Below are positions 21,998-29,918 of a stretch of 64,000 bases of DNA, in pieces (position 1 is the stretch's first letter; every line of letters begins with the position of its first letter). A program made the translations under genes and the position numbers. Where the stretch lies: NCBI RefSeq assembly GCF_000332455.1, contig NZ_AOGY02000056.1, positions 70,462-134,461 on the forward strand. The letters run 5' to 3'. Source of the stretch: Leptospira vanthielii serovar Holland str. Waz Holland = ATCC 700522 (GTDB taxonomy: Bacteria > Spirochaetota > Leptospiria > Leptospirales > Leptospiraceae). The notes below the pieces were generated by a model, which saw only the letters and a program-made list of their open reading frames with translations, searched no databases and had not been told where the DNA came from.

Positions 21998-23378
21998 AAA
22001 CCAAATAGTTCTCCTGGATGGACCAAAGAAAAATCCAGGGTTTGTCCTCTCTGATTTTTTCAATGATTTGTAGGGCATCTTTTTCGGTTTTAAAAGGTTT
22101 GTTTAAAAGTTTGCCTACCTCAATATTTCTATAAAAAGAACGATTCCCTCCATTACCTACTTTATCTGGATGGAAGAGTGGGTCTAAAAAATTCCAAACA
22201 GAATCAAAATCAGAATACCAAGTGAGAAGTGTAAAATCTCCTTTTCCTTCTCCATTCTCTTTATATAAAGGTGCTTTTTCCATTGGCCTAAGTTTAACAG
22301 TAAGCCCAATATCTTCTAATGCTTGTTTAATGGCCCGGCCTTTGGCTTGGTTTTCATCATCACCTCGCATCCGAAATTCCAAACTAGTGGTTAAGATTTT
22401 TGGGTAACAAGTAGATTGTTTCAACTCATCAATTGCCAATGGTTTGTTGTATACTTCCCCATTTCTATTTTTCCCATTGGACATTTTTTCGATATAATTT
22501 AAAGGAATGGGCCCGTAGGTGAGGTCTGCATGGTTTTCTAATAATTTTTGAATGATCAAATTACGCGGGATGGAAAGATTGAGTGCTCTTCGAAAGTGTT
22601 TGTCGAAACAAGGATTGTTTTGGTTGATTGCCACATATTGAACCGACCTTCCTTTTTTTGTGAGGGTAAGTTCTGAATTTGCTTCTGGCAAAGAAAGAAG
22701 AAAGTCCGTGAGTTTGAATGCATCTAACTGGTGTTTGCGATACAAAAATAGAGAAGTCGAAGATTGCGGTAAAATGAGAAAACGGATTTTTTTAGGAAAG
22801 TTCGGATCCACTTCTCCTTGGAAGTTTAAGTCTATGTATTCATTTTTTTTCCAAGAGACTAGACTGTATTTCCCATAAGTTTTTAAGAGATTCTGTTTCC
22901 ATTCTTCTTTTCCAATGATGGAGGCAAAAGGTAAACTGAGTTTTTCTTTCCATTCCGTATCCCTCGTATCTTCTCTAAATTCTAACTCTAATTGAGTTTT
23001 GGATAAAGAACGAACCCCAAGTAAAAACTGATAGTCTCCCTTTCTGGGATAAGTTTCGAAGGCCAAACGAGATAAACTGTATTCTATATCTTGAACCGAA
23101 GGAGCCGAGGCATTCAGTTGGAATAACCAAAGTTCCTTTTTTGGATGGGGGATTTTTTTGTAAGAGAGAAGCCAAGGGGAATGGATCCCTTGCGAATCTT
23201 GGACAAAGAGACCTTGGTGGAGAAATTTTGCCAATTTTTGACCGGACAAATCGGTAATGTGAAGGGGATCTAAATGGGAAGGATCCGAGGGAAGGGCCAT
23301 TTTTAAGTCGAAATCGGGAGTTTCCTTCCGGCAAAAAGTGAGGGACAAGAGAAAGAAAACAAGGGATAAGGTTCTCAT
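21954..23378 (-). CDS. Solute-binding lipoprotein, ABC transporter family 5 (peptide/nickel type)
   Basis: About 474 residues. The N-terminus MRTLSLVFFLLSLTFC is a signal peptide ending in a lipobox (LTFC), so the protein is probably lipid-anchored in the periplasm. The body fits SBP family 5: DPSHLDPLHITD near the start, YVAINQNNPCFDKHFRRALNLSI in the middle and a late FTLLTWYSDF. No permease or ATPase for it lies nearby. ATG 23378 is chosen because the signal peptide then starts correctly; the frame extends to a TTG at 23417. Its start is two bases from the divergent ABC exporter gene. Confidence 0.78.
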   Translation of the reverse strand: MRTLSLVFFLLSLTFCRKETPDFDLKMALPSDPSHLDPLHITDLSGQKLAKFLHQGLFVQDSQGIHSPWLLSYKKIPHPKKELWLFQLNASAPSVQDIEYSLSRLAFETYPRKGDYQFLLGVRSLSKTQLELEFREDTRDTEWKEKLSLPFASIIGKEEWKQNLLKTYGKYSLVSWKKNEYIDLNFQGEVDPNFPKKIRFLILPQSSTSLFLYRKHQLDAFKLTDFLLSLPEANSELTLTKKGRSVQYVAINQNNPCFDKHFRRALNLSIPRNLIIQKLLENHADLTYGPIPLNYIEKMSNGKNRNGEVYNKPLAIDELKQSTCYPKILTTSLEFRMRGDDENQAKGRAIKQALEDIGLTVKLRPMEKAPLYKENGEGKGDFTLLTWYSDFDSVWNFLDPLFHPDKVGNGGNRSFYRNIEVGKLLNKPFKTEKDALQIIEKIREDKPWIFLWSIQENYLVSKEFLRYNALADFL

Positions 23379-23380
23379 AC

Positions 23381-25264
23381 GTGAAGATTTACCGAAAACT
23401 TTGGCCATATTTGGCAAAATACAAATACAGACTTAGCCTCGGTGTTTTCTTGTCTATATTTGTTTCCATTTTTAATGGGGCATCCCTCACGTCTCTCATT
23501 CCTATCTTTGATTCTTTGGGGACTGGTGAAAATTACAAGTTCCAAATTGCTCTAACAAAAAAAGACCAAACTCTTCTGTCAGAACACAAAAAACCTGACC
23601 ATCTAGAAGGACTGACTTATTGGGAATGGCAATTTGCCAACCTCAAACAAAATACAAACGAGGAACTTGCAGATAAAAAGCCAGACGACTTGGTATATTT
23701 GTTTTGTCTTATCATCCTTCCTATCTACTTTTTAAAACTCATTTGCCTGGCCGGTACTGTCTACTTTGTCAATTCGGCTGGCCTTCTTGCCGTCAGTGAT
23801 CTTAGGCAAGCCCTCTACAAAAAACTCCAAGTATTACCTCTAAACGAGTTTTATCGTGAGAAGACGGGGGTTCTTATGAGTCGGGTGATCAACGATGTCG
23901 ATATTGTGGGAAAAGTAGTTTCGAATGATCTAAAAGATGCAATTAACGATTTTTTTTATATCGTTACACATTTGATCATCTTACTCGTGTTAAGTTGGAA
24001 GTTATTCTTTTTATTATTCATTGTCATTCCTTTGATTGTGGGACCTGTAAGTACATTTGCCGATCGTATTCGGCGAACCACCAAAAATCAACAAGAACAG
24101 TTGTCTGAATTGAATGGGGATCTTCAGGAAGTCATTTCTGGAATTCGGGTCATACGAGCTTTTTCGATGGAAGACAAAGAAGCCGATCGTTTTTTTAAAG
24201 TGAACCAAAACCTTTCCGATAAAACTTTCAAAACACATTTTTATCATCAAATAGGCCCCGCCTTAACTGAGTTATCCGGTTCGGTTGTGACCATGGTCTT
24301 TTTAGGGATAGGCGCTTATTTGTTAGAAGATGCCAGTTTTTCCAAAGGGATGTTCATTGCTTTTTTTCTTACCTTGATTTTTCTTATGCGCCCCTTAAAA
24401 CAGATGAGTATTTTGGTGAACTTAATCCAAGCCTCTGTGATTGCGAGCGATCGTGTATTCGAAATTTTAGGTAGAGATGTAGATATTAAGGAACCAAAAA
24501 TTCCAAATCCACTAGGCCAACTTTCCAGATCCATTGAATACAAAAATGTATCCTATGTTTATCCCAATACAGATATTTATGCACTGAAAAATGTTAATCT
24601 GACATTACCTCTTGGTGGGACCATTGCCATCGTTGGATCCTCCGGCGCCGGTAAATCTACGTTAGTTGACCTTTTGCCAAGACTCATTGACCCCAGCGAA
24701 GGTGGGATTTTTTGGGATGATGTGAATGCAAAAGATTTAAGTTTGGATAACTTACGAAAACGAATCGGAGTCGTTTCTCAAAACATTTTTTTATTTAATG
24801 GTTCTGTTCGTGAAAACATTGCCTTTGGAAAACCCGATGCATCCGAAGAGGAAATTCGCCGTGCAGCCGAAGATGCTTTTGCCTCTGAGTTCATTGAAGC
24901 TTTTGAGGAGGGATATGATACAATTGTTGGTGAACGAGGTGTGATGTTGTCCGGTGGCCAAAGGCAAAGAATCTCCATTGCTCGGACTCTGCTTGCCAAT
25001 CCAGAAGTGTTGATTTTGGATGAGGCCACATCTGCTCTGGATACAGAGTCGGAACGGCTCATCCAACAAGCGTTTGTTCGGCTGTATGAAAACAAAACTG
25101 TAATCATCATTGCTCACCGTTTATCTACGGTAAAAATTGCAGATACAATTTATTATTTAGAAAATGGCGAAATTGTAGAAAGCGGAAGCCACACAGATTT
25201 ATTAAAAAATCAAAACTCTAAATACAAACGTTTGTATGATATGCAGTTTTCGAGTTCTACTTAA
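23381..25264 (+). CDS. ABC exporter, MsbA-like half-transporter
   Basis: A 627-residue fusion of a membrane domain with about six helices (residues 15-330) and an ATPase domain. The nucleotide-binding part has Walker A GSSGAGKST, Q-loop GVVSQNIFLFNGSV, signature LSGGQRQR, Walker B VLILDEATSALD and the H-loop IAHRLSTV. Such proteins flip lipids or export drugs; MsbA moves lipid A precursors. A lipid role here is inference. The start is GTG 23381, with AAGG ten bases upstream. The extra soluble stretch at residues 55-100 lies in the first periplasmic loop and is longer than in MsbA. Confidence 0.88.
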   Translation: MKIYRKLWPYLAKYKYRLSLGVFLSIFVSIFNGASLTSLIPIFDSLGTGENYKFQIALTKKDQTLLSEHKKPDHLEGLTYWEWQFANLKQNTNEELADKKPDDLVYLFCLIILPIYFLKLICLAGTVYFVNSAGLLAVSDLRQALYKKLQVLPLNEFYREKTGVLMSRVINDVDIVGKVVSNDLKDAINDFFYIVTHLIILLVLSWKLFFLLFIVIPLIVGPVSTFADRIRRTTKNQQEQLSELNGDLQEVISGIRVIRAFSMEDKEADRFFKVNQNLSDKTFKTHFYHQIGPALTELSGSVVTMVFLGIGAYLLEDASFSKGMFIAFFLTLIFLMRPLKQMSILVNLIQASVIASDRVFEILGRDVDIKEPKIPNPLGQLSRSIEYKNVSYVYPNTDIYALKNVNLTLPLGGTIAIVGSSGAGKSTLVDLLPRLIDPSEGGIFWDDVNAKDLSLDNLRKRIGVVSQNIFLFNGSVRENIAFGKPDASEEEIRRAAEDAFASEFIEAFEEGYDTIVGERGVMLSGGQRQRISIARTLLANPEVLILDEATSALDTESERLIQQAFVRLYENKTVIIIAHRLSTVKIADTIYYLENGEIVESGSHTDLLKNQNSKYKRLYDMQFSSST

Positions 25265-25278
25265 ACAAAAACTAAAGT

Positions 25279-25689
25279 TTAAGCTAGACGTCCTGTTCCA
25301 CAATTCGGACAGAACTTTGCATTAGGAACAGCAACAAACGAACCACAGTTGGCGCAGGTCCAATTTTCGTTAATTTTTGGAGAAGGAAGGATGGCAACAT
25401 TTGCCTTTTTTTCTTTTAGTTCTGCTTCTACGGAATCTAAAGCTTCAATATAAGGAAGAGACTGGGTTTGAAATTCTTCTTCTGTTAATTTTCCAGAATC
25501 AAAATCAGATCGGATGTCTTTGAGAGAATCGAGGAGGTTACTCTTCTTTTCTTTAATGGGTCTGAGATAAGCTCCTTCTTCTTTCCCAAACGGTGATTCG
25601 TCGATTCGGAACCTATAATAGAATAATAGGAAAGGAGCGATCAGAATGATTCCAAAGAGCAGACAATATAGATATAAGAGAAAATCCAT
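25279..25689 (-). CDS. Membrane-anchored zinc-ribbon protein
   Basis: A 136-residue protein with one N-terminal membrane helix (about 4-25), a helical middle (LDSLKDIRSDFDSGKLTEEEF, similar to short SHOCT-like oligomerisation helices), and a C-terminal zinc ribbon with CANC and CPNC pairs. Four cysteines are placed to bind one zinc. The function is unknown. It is convergent with the ABC exporter gene (14 bases apart) and divergent from the CoA-transferase gene. Confidence 0.72.
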   Translation of the reverse strand: MDFLLYLYCLLFGIILIAPFLLFYYRFRIDESPFGKEEGAYLRPIKEKKSNLLDSLKDIRSDFDSGKLTEEEFQTQSLPYIEALDSVEAELKEKKANVAILPSPKINENWTCANCGSFVAVPNAKFCPNCGTGRLA

Positions 25690-25760
25690 ACGTTCAGAAT
25701 TTGGACTTTTTATTTTTAGGCAATCTCTTTATCTTTGGTCAAAGAAGAGAATTTACACTT

Positions 25761-27263
25761 ATGGCCGTTACTAACTCATTAATTGAAGAAAAACTCAAAA
25801 CAGCAGAAGAAGTGGCAGCATTATTGCCTAGACATGTGACACTAGGATGTTCCGGATTTACCCCGGCTGGCTACCCAAAACTCATTCCTGTCGCATTTGC
25901 CAAACGAATCGAAGATGAAAAAAAGTTGGGAAAAGAATTCTCAATCAATCTGTATGCAGGTGCCTCGACAGGCGAAGAATTAGATGGTGCTTTGGCAAAA
26001 ACGGGCGCTCTTAAATTAAGAATTCCTTACCAATCGAACTCCCATCTTCGGAACCTTATCAACCAAGGCGAAACCGATTTCATTGATATGCATTTATCAC
26101 ATGTTGTAAAATACATCGAACACGGTATATTACCAAAAATTGATGCTGCCATTGTGGAAGCCATTGATGTTACAACTGATGGTAAGATTTATCTATCCAC
26201 ATCTTCTGGAATGAGTGCTACTTACATTCAAAATGCGGAATCCGTCTATATTGAGTTAACCGATACCCATCCTTTAGAATTAAAAGGATATCATGATATT
26301 TATCTTCCCAATCACCACGAAAAGGGACTTCCCATCAATATTCTCAAACCAGGAGACAGAATCGGCCTTCCATATATTCAAGTTTCTCCTGACAAAATCA
26401 AAGGGATTGTACGTTCAAACAAACCAGATGCGGCTACAGTTTTCAAAACACCTGATGAAGATTGCCAAAACATCGCAGCCCATGTTTTATCTTTTATTCA
26501 ACATGAAATTAAAATGGGAAGAATTCCCAAAGAATACCTCCCATTTCAAAATGGAGTTGGGAATATTGCCAATGCGGTGCTTGCGAGCATGGCAAAAGAT
26601 CCCAACTTTCATTCCATCCAAATGTATACCGAAGTGGTCCAAGATTCTGTATTTGATTTGATTGATGCTGGAAAATTGGAGATTGCATCCACATCCGCTT
26701 TAACTTTTTCCGAAAAGGGACTGAAACGTTTTCATGAAAACATTAACGAATGGAAATCAAAGTTTGTCATTCGACCACAAGAGATTTCAAACCATCCAGA
26801 AGTCATTAGACGTATGGGCCTTATTGCCATGAACACTGCTATTGAAGTAGATATTTATGGAAACGTAAACTCAACTCATGTGATGGGAACGTCGATGATG
26901 AATGGGATTGGCGGTTCAGGTGATTTCACAAGAAACTCTCATTTGTGTATTTTTATGACACCATCTCTTGCAAAAGAAGGAAATATTTCTGCAGTGGTTC
27001 CAATGGTGTCCCATACAGATCATAATGAACATTCAACGATGATTTTTGTTACGGAACAAGGGTTAGCTGACCTTCGGGGATGTCCACCAAAAAAACGGGC
27101 CGAACTCATCATTAACAACTGCGCTCATCCGATTTATAGAGACAAACTCCGAGAGTACTATGAAAATGCTCTTCGTGTTTCCAAAGGGAAACATACTCCT
27201 CATGACTTAGAAAAAGCACTTTCTTGGCATGTTCAGTTTTTAAAAACCGGAAGTATGAAGTGA
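25761..27263 (+). CDS. Acetyl-CoA hydrolase / CoA-transferase family protein
   Basis: About 500 residues of the two-domain class I CoA-transferase fold (Ach1, Cat1, ScpC group). Visible signatures are HVTLGCSGFTPAGYPK, IHLYAGASTGEE-like NLYAGASTGEELDGAL, YTEVVQDSVFDLIDAGKL in the region of the catalytic Glu, and GIGGSGDFTRNS near the CoA site. It moves CoA between acetate and another short acid such as succinate; the exact partner cannot be read. ATG 25761 is preferred to 25701 because homology begins there. It overlaps the flavoprotein gene by four bases. Confidence 0.85.
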   Translation: MAVTNSLIEEKLKTAEEVAALLPRHVTLGCSGFTPAGYPKLIPVAFAKRIEDEKKLGKEFSINLYAGASTGEELDGALAKTGALKLRIPYQSNSHLRNLINQGETDFIDMHLSHVVKYIEHGILPKIDAAIVEAIDVTTDGKIYLSTSSGMSATYIQNAESVYIELTDTHPLELKGYHDIYLPNHHEKGLPINILKPGDRIGLPYIQVSPDKIKGIVRSNKPDAATVFKTPDEDCQNIAAHVLSFIQHEIKMGRIPKEYLPFQNGVGNIANAVLASMAKDPNFHSIQMYTEVVQDSVFDLIDAGKLEIASTSALTFSEKGLKRFHENINEWKSKFVIRPQEISNHPEVIRRMGLIAMNTAIEVDIYGNVNSTHVMGTSMMNGIGGSGDFTRNSHLCIFMTPSLAKEGNISAVVPMVSHTDHNEHSTMIFVTEQGLADLRGCPPKKRAELIINNCAHPIYRDKLREYYENALRVSKGKHTPHDLEKALSWHVQFLKTGSMK

Positions 27264-28513
27264 TCGCAATTGTCGGTTCTGGAATTACGGGTCTTACTGC
27301 CGCTTGGGCTTTAAAAAAATTTAAAGATGTAACTTTATTTGAGAAACATCCAGAGATAGGGATGGCTGCATTCGGCGCCAAACAAACTGTAGATGGTAGA
27401 GAGGTGGAATTTGATATCCCATTTAGAACGATCAAACGTGACTACTATCCTACACTTTTCCAGATCTATGATAAAGCCGGTGTTCAAACAAGGGCCGTTG
27501 ATTATTCTTTTCGAGTGGAGTCAAATGAAGAGGCAATTTTTGGATTTCGTTCCCACCAATTGTTTGGAATTCCTTTTGGTGTCCCCACAATGGATTCTTT
27601 TGTCTCGTCCAAAGGACGTAGAATTTTTTCCGATTTATTAAAGTTTTACACCAATGCAAAAGAAGATTGGAAAAGGGAGAACCCATCCATTTCTATTTTG
27701 GATTTTCTTATAAAGTATGGATACTCCCGTGAATTTATTTATGAATTTTTGCTTCCAACCTTTGCACTCGTAAACACTTGTAAGACGGAGACTGTAGGAG
27801 CATATCCTGCAGAAACCATTATCGGTTATCATTCCAGAGGTTATTCTTATACACCTCAAGAAACAGCAAGTTTTGGAACAAGGGATATCGTCAATCGTCT
27901 CACGAATGGTCTCAACAACTTACAATTGAATGCTGTGATCCAGAAGATCTATAAAAAAGCGGATAAAACCATCATCCAATTTGCAAACGAAGAAAAAGAG
28001 TTTGAACATGTGATCCTTTCGACACAGGCAAACCAAGCAAAAGATCTGCTAGGTGAAGGGTTCGATTTAGAAAAAGAAATTCTAAATGAGTTTCGTTATG
28101 AATCCAGTGACGTGGTATTACATACTGATGAGTCTTATTTTTATAATCCATCGGTTTCTTTAGTTTTTAAAATCAGAAATACTTATGACAAACCAGAGGT
28201 GACATTGGACTTGGGTAGGATCATTCCAGAACTGAAGGGTAAAAAAATCTTTCAAACATGGAATCCTCACAAACTTCCTAAGGAAAGTGATACCTTAAAA
28301 TTGGCAAAGTTTGAAAGGCCAGTGATGGATGAAAGGACGGCTAAGGCCATTGGGAGAATCGCAACATTACATTCTAACCCAAAATGTAACCTTTGGTTAT
28401 GTGGCCCGTACTCTCTCTATGGAATTCCACTTTTGGAAGCGGGTGCAAAGTCTGGACTACTTGTTGCCTCCAAGTTAACCAATCAGAACATTGATGATTT
28501 AATTCAACGTTAA
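27260..28513 (+). CDS. FAD-dependent oxidoreductase, COG2907-like (amine-oxidase fold)
   Basis: A 417-residue flavoprotein. The N-terminus IAIVGSGITGLTAAWAL is the dinucleotide-binding GxGxxG fold with LFEKH as the ribose-binding Glu. The next part, TVDGREVEFDIPFRTIKRDYYPTL and AGVQTRAVDYSF, matches predicted NAD/FAD-binding proteins of COG2907, often found near lipid-modifying methyltransferases. The C-terminus has CGPYSLYGIPLLEAGAKSG, the second FAD contact. GTG 27260 is chosen: GGAAG lies six bases before it and it forms a GTGA overlap with the upstream stop. The convergent gene downstream encodes a methyltransferase. Confidence 0.8.
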   Translation: MIAIVGSGITGLTAAWALKKFKDVTLFEKHPEIGMAAFGAKQTVDGREVEFDIPFRTIKRDYYPTLFQIYDKAGVQTRAVDYSFRVESNEEAIFGFRSHQLFGIPFGVPTMDSFVSSKGRRIFSDLLKFYTNAKEDWKRENPSISILDFLIKYGYSREFIYEFLLPTFALVNTCKTETVGAYPAETIIGYHSRGYSYTPQETASFGTRDIVNRLTNGLNNLQLNAVIQKIYKKADKTIIQFANEEKEFEHVILSTQANQAKDLLGEGFDLEKEILNEFRYESSDVVLHTDESYFYNPSVSLVFKIRNTYDKPEVTLDLGRIIPELKGKKIFQTWNPHKLPKESDTLKLAKFERPVMDERTAKAIGRIATLHSNPKCNLWLCGPYSLYGIPLLEAGAKSGLLVASKLTNQNIDDLIQR

Positions 28514-28526
28514 TCAAATAATAGTT

Positions 28527-29282
28527 TTATTTTTCAAAAACATAATAGTGGTAGGTTAGCCCCAAATGATTCACAAACAAATCCAAAATTTTCGCGAATG
28601 TTTTTAAGGAAGATGGTAAGTTTTTGGATTCGTTGGTAAAACCTTGCAAGACAGGTTTGGTCCAATCTAGTGTTTGAATTTTTTTGAATCCAACACCTTC
28701 TAAATCGAAAACAGTTTCTTCGGTTTGTTTTAGATTCCCCTTTGGGATGAGAAAGGGAAGATAAAGCCACCAATAGTTTTTGAATTTGTTTTCCTTAACT
28801 TGGAAATGAGTAAATACTATCCTTCCTCCGGGTTTCAAAACTCGGTAACTTTCTTTATAAAATGCAGGAAGGTTTTGAAAGTGATAAGAGGCATCTAAAG
28901 AAAATACATAGTCATAACTTACATTTGGTAACGATTCCATTACTTCCCAACTCCCTTTGAGAAATGGTTCGACTACTACATGATTAGAAGCAAACAACTG
29001 TTGTGCGAAATCCGACTGTTCGCCAGGAAGATTGATTGCCGAAAGAAGTTTTGGATGAAACTTCTTTTTCCAATACACCAAACTACCTCCGAGCCCTGAC
29101 CCTACCTCTAAAATTTTTGTCTGAGGCGCCAGTTGGCAACCTTTGGCAAATTCAGAGACAAACCTAAGACCAGCCGTTTGATAGGAGGATTCCCCATCCC
29201 AATATCCAAAATTGGAAACGTAGTAGGGTGGTGATTGGGGAAGGATGGATGCGGGAGATTTAGAAAAGGGGAAGGGGGTCAT
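28527..29282 (-). CDS. SAM-dependent methyltransferase, class I
   Basis: A 251-residue Rossmann-fold methyltransferase. Motif I is KILEVGSGLGGSL, the acidic motif II region follows AINLP, then DYVFSLDASYHFQNL and RVLKPGGRIVFTHF (motif III). The pattern is that of small-molecule or lipid methyltransferases rather than DNA enzymes. The substrate is unknown; the flavoprotein next door hints at lipid or quinone chemistry. It is divergent from the csoR-like gene with 42 bases between starts, so the operator at 29304-29319 could affect it too. Confidence 0.8.
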   Translation of the reverse strand: MTPFPFSKSPASILPQSPPYYVSNFGYWDGESSYQTAGLRFVSEFAKGCQLAPQTKILEVGSGLGGSLVYWKKKFHPKLLSAINLPGEQSDFAQQLFASNHVVVEPFLKGSWEVMESLPNVSYDYVFSLDASYHFQNLPAFYKESYRVLKPGGRIVFTHFQVKENKFKNYWWLYLPFLIPKGNLKQTEETVFDLEGVGFKKIQTLDWTKPVLQGFTNESKNLPSSLKTFAKILDLFVNHLGLTYHYYVFEK

Positions 29283-29303
29283 TTTTTACTTGATGGATTC
29301 TCT

Positions 29304-29319
29304 ATACCCTGCCGGGTAT
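29304..29319. promoter_or_regulatory. CsoR/CstR-type operator O1
   Basis: ATACCC-TGCC-GGGTAT is a perfect inverted repeat with six-base arms and a four-base centre. It ends five bases before the start codon of the CsoR-family gene. G/C-tract palindromes of this kind are the known targets of CsoR, RcnR, FrmR and CstR proteins, so autoregulation is likely. Confidence 0.75.
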
Positions 29320-29324
29320 GTAGT

Positions 29325-29591
29325 ATGAGCCTTTCGGAAAACCAAACTAAACTGATCCACCGTATCAATCGAATCCAGGGACAGCTGGAAGCAATCAAGA
29401 ATACGATCACAACCGAAGAAAAAGACTGCGAAAAAGCAATCCTACTCTTAAAAGCAGCACACCAAGCCATGAAAAAATTTGGAGAGGCATACATCCACGA
29501 ATATATGGATACCTGTTTTAAAGAAAAAAAGTCCAACCAAAGTATCGAAACCGACGTAAAAAAAGCCATTACTGCCGCATTCTCTCTCTAA
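29325..29591 (+). CDS. CsoR-family repressor, CstR-like (Cys pair, no His)
   Basis: An all-helical 88-residue regulator of the CsoR/FrmR/RcnR family (HRINRIQGQLEAIKN in helix 1). Cys35 and Cys64 are 29 residues apart, as are the Cu-binding cysteines of CsoR and the persulfide-sensing cysteines of CstR. The position of the CsoR copper histidine holds Tyr60 instead, so Cu(I) binding of the CsoR kind is unlikely and reactive-sulfur sensing is more probable. ATG 29325 is chosen because the conserved protein begins there; the longer frame from 29235 runs through the operator. No ribosome-binding site is obvious. Matching sites precede the next gene. Confidence 0.85.
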   Translation: MSLSENQTKLIHRINRIQGQLEAIKNTITTEEKDCEKAILLLKAAHQAMKKFGEAYIHEYMDTCFKEKKSNQSIETDVKKAITAAFSL

Positions 29592-29628
29592 TCCCACCTT
29601 CCTCTAAAAAAAATCAATAAATCACTTG

Positions 29629-29656
29629 CCATATATACCCCATGGGGTATATATGG
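29629..29656. promoter_or_regulatory. CsoR/CstR-type operator O2, 28-bp perfect palindrome
   Basis: The 28 bases are identical to their reverse complement, centred between 29642 and 29643. The core is ATACCCCATGGGGTAT flanked by AT-rich arms. It lies 33 bases before the DUF2892 start and shares the ATACCC/GGGTAT arms of site O1, so it is the probable main operator of the efflux genes. Confidence 0.78.
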
Positions 29657-29669
29657 GTTTAGAGTCTAT

Positions 29670-29685
29670 ATACTATAGGGGGTAT
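29670..29685. promoter_or_regulatory. CsoR-type half-matching site O3 and ribosome-binding region
   Basis: ATACTATAGGGGGTAT keeps the outer ATAC/GTAT pairs and one complete GGGTAT arm, but the other arm is imperfect. The GGGGG run (29678-29682) is also the likely ribosome-binding site of the DUF2892 gene, so a bound repressor would cover translation signals. Confidence 0.5.
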
Positions 29686-29689
29686 GGTA

Positions 29690-29914
29690 ATGTTTCTAGC
29701 TTCAACAAAAACTTGGTATTTGGAACGAGTGGTTTATTTCATCGCTGGACTATTTAGTTTGGTGGGAGTTTCGCTCGGATTCTTTGTTTCACCTTGGGGA
29801 TATCTTTTGAATCTGCTTGTGGGTGTGAACTTGGTTGTTTTTTCAACCATTGGTTTTTGTCCGATGGCAATTCTTCTGAAGAAACTTGGTTTTGAACCTA
29901 AGGTTAAGGATTAA
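29690..29914 (+). CDS. DUF2892 inner-membrane protein
   Basis: A 74-residue protein with two hydrophobic helices. The pattern ERVVYFIAGLFSLVGVSLGF, then LLVGVNLVVFSTIGFCPM and LLKKLG is that of DUF2892, the membrane domain fused to rhodanese in YgaP. The Cys in GFCP is conserved in the family. ATG 29690 has GGGGG seven bases upstream; ATG 29684 is in frame but too close to it. The TolC-like gene starts five bases after its stop. Its presence beside a CstR-like repressor supports a sulfur-linked role. Confidence 0.82.
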   Translation: MFLASTKTWYLERVVYFIAGLFSLVGVSLGFFVSPWGYLLNLLVGVNLVVFSTIGFCPMAILLKKLGFEPKVKD

Positions 29915-29918
29915 GAAT

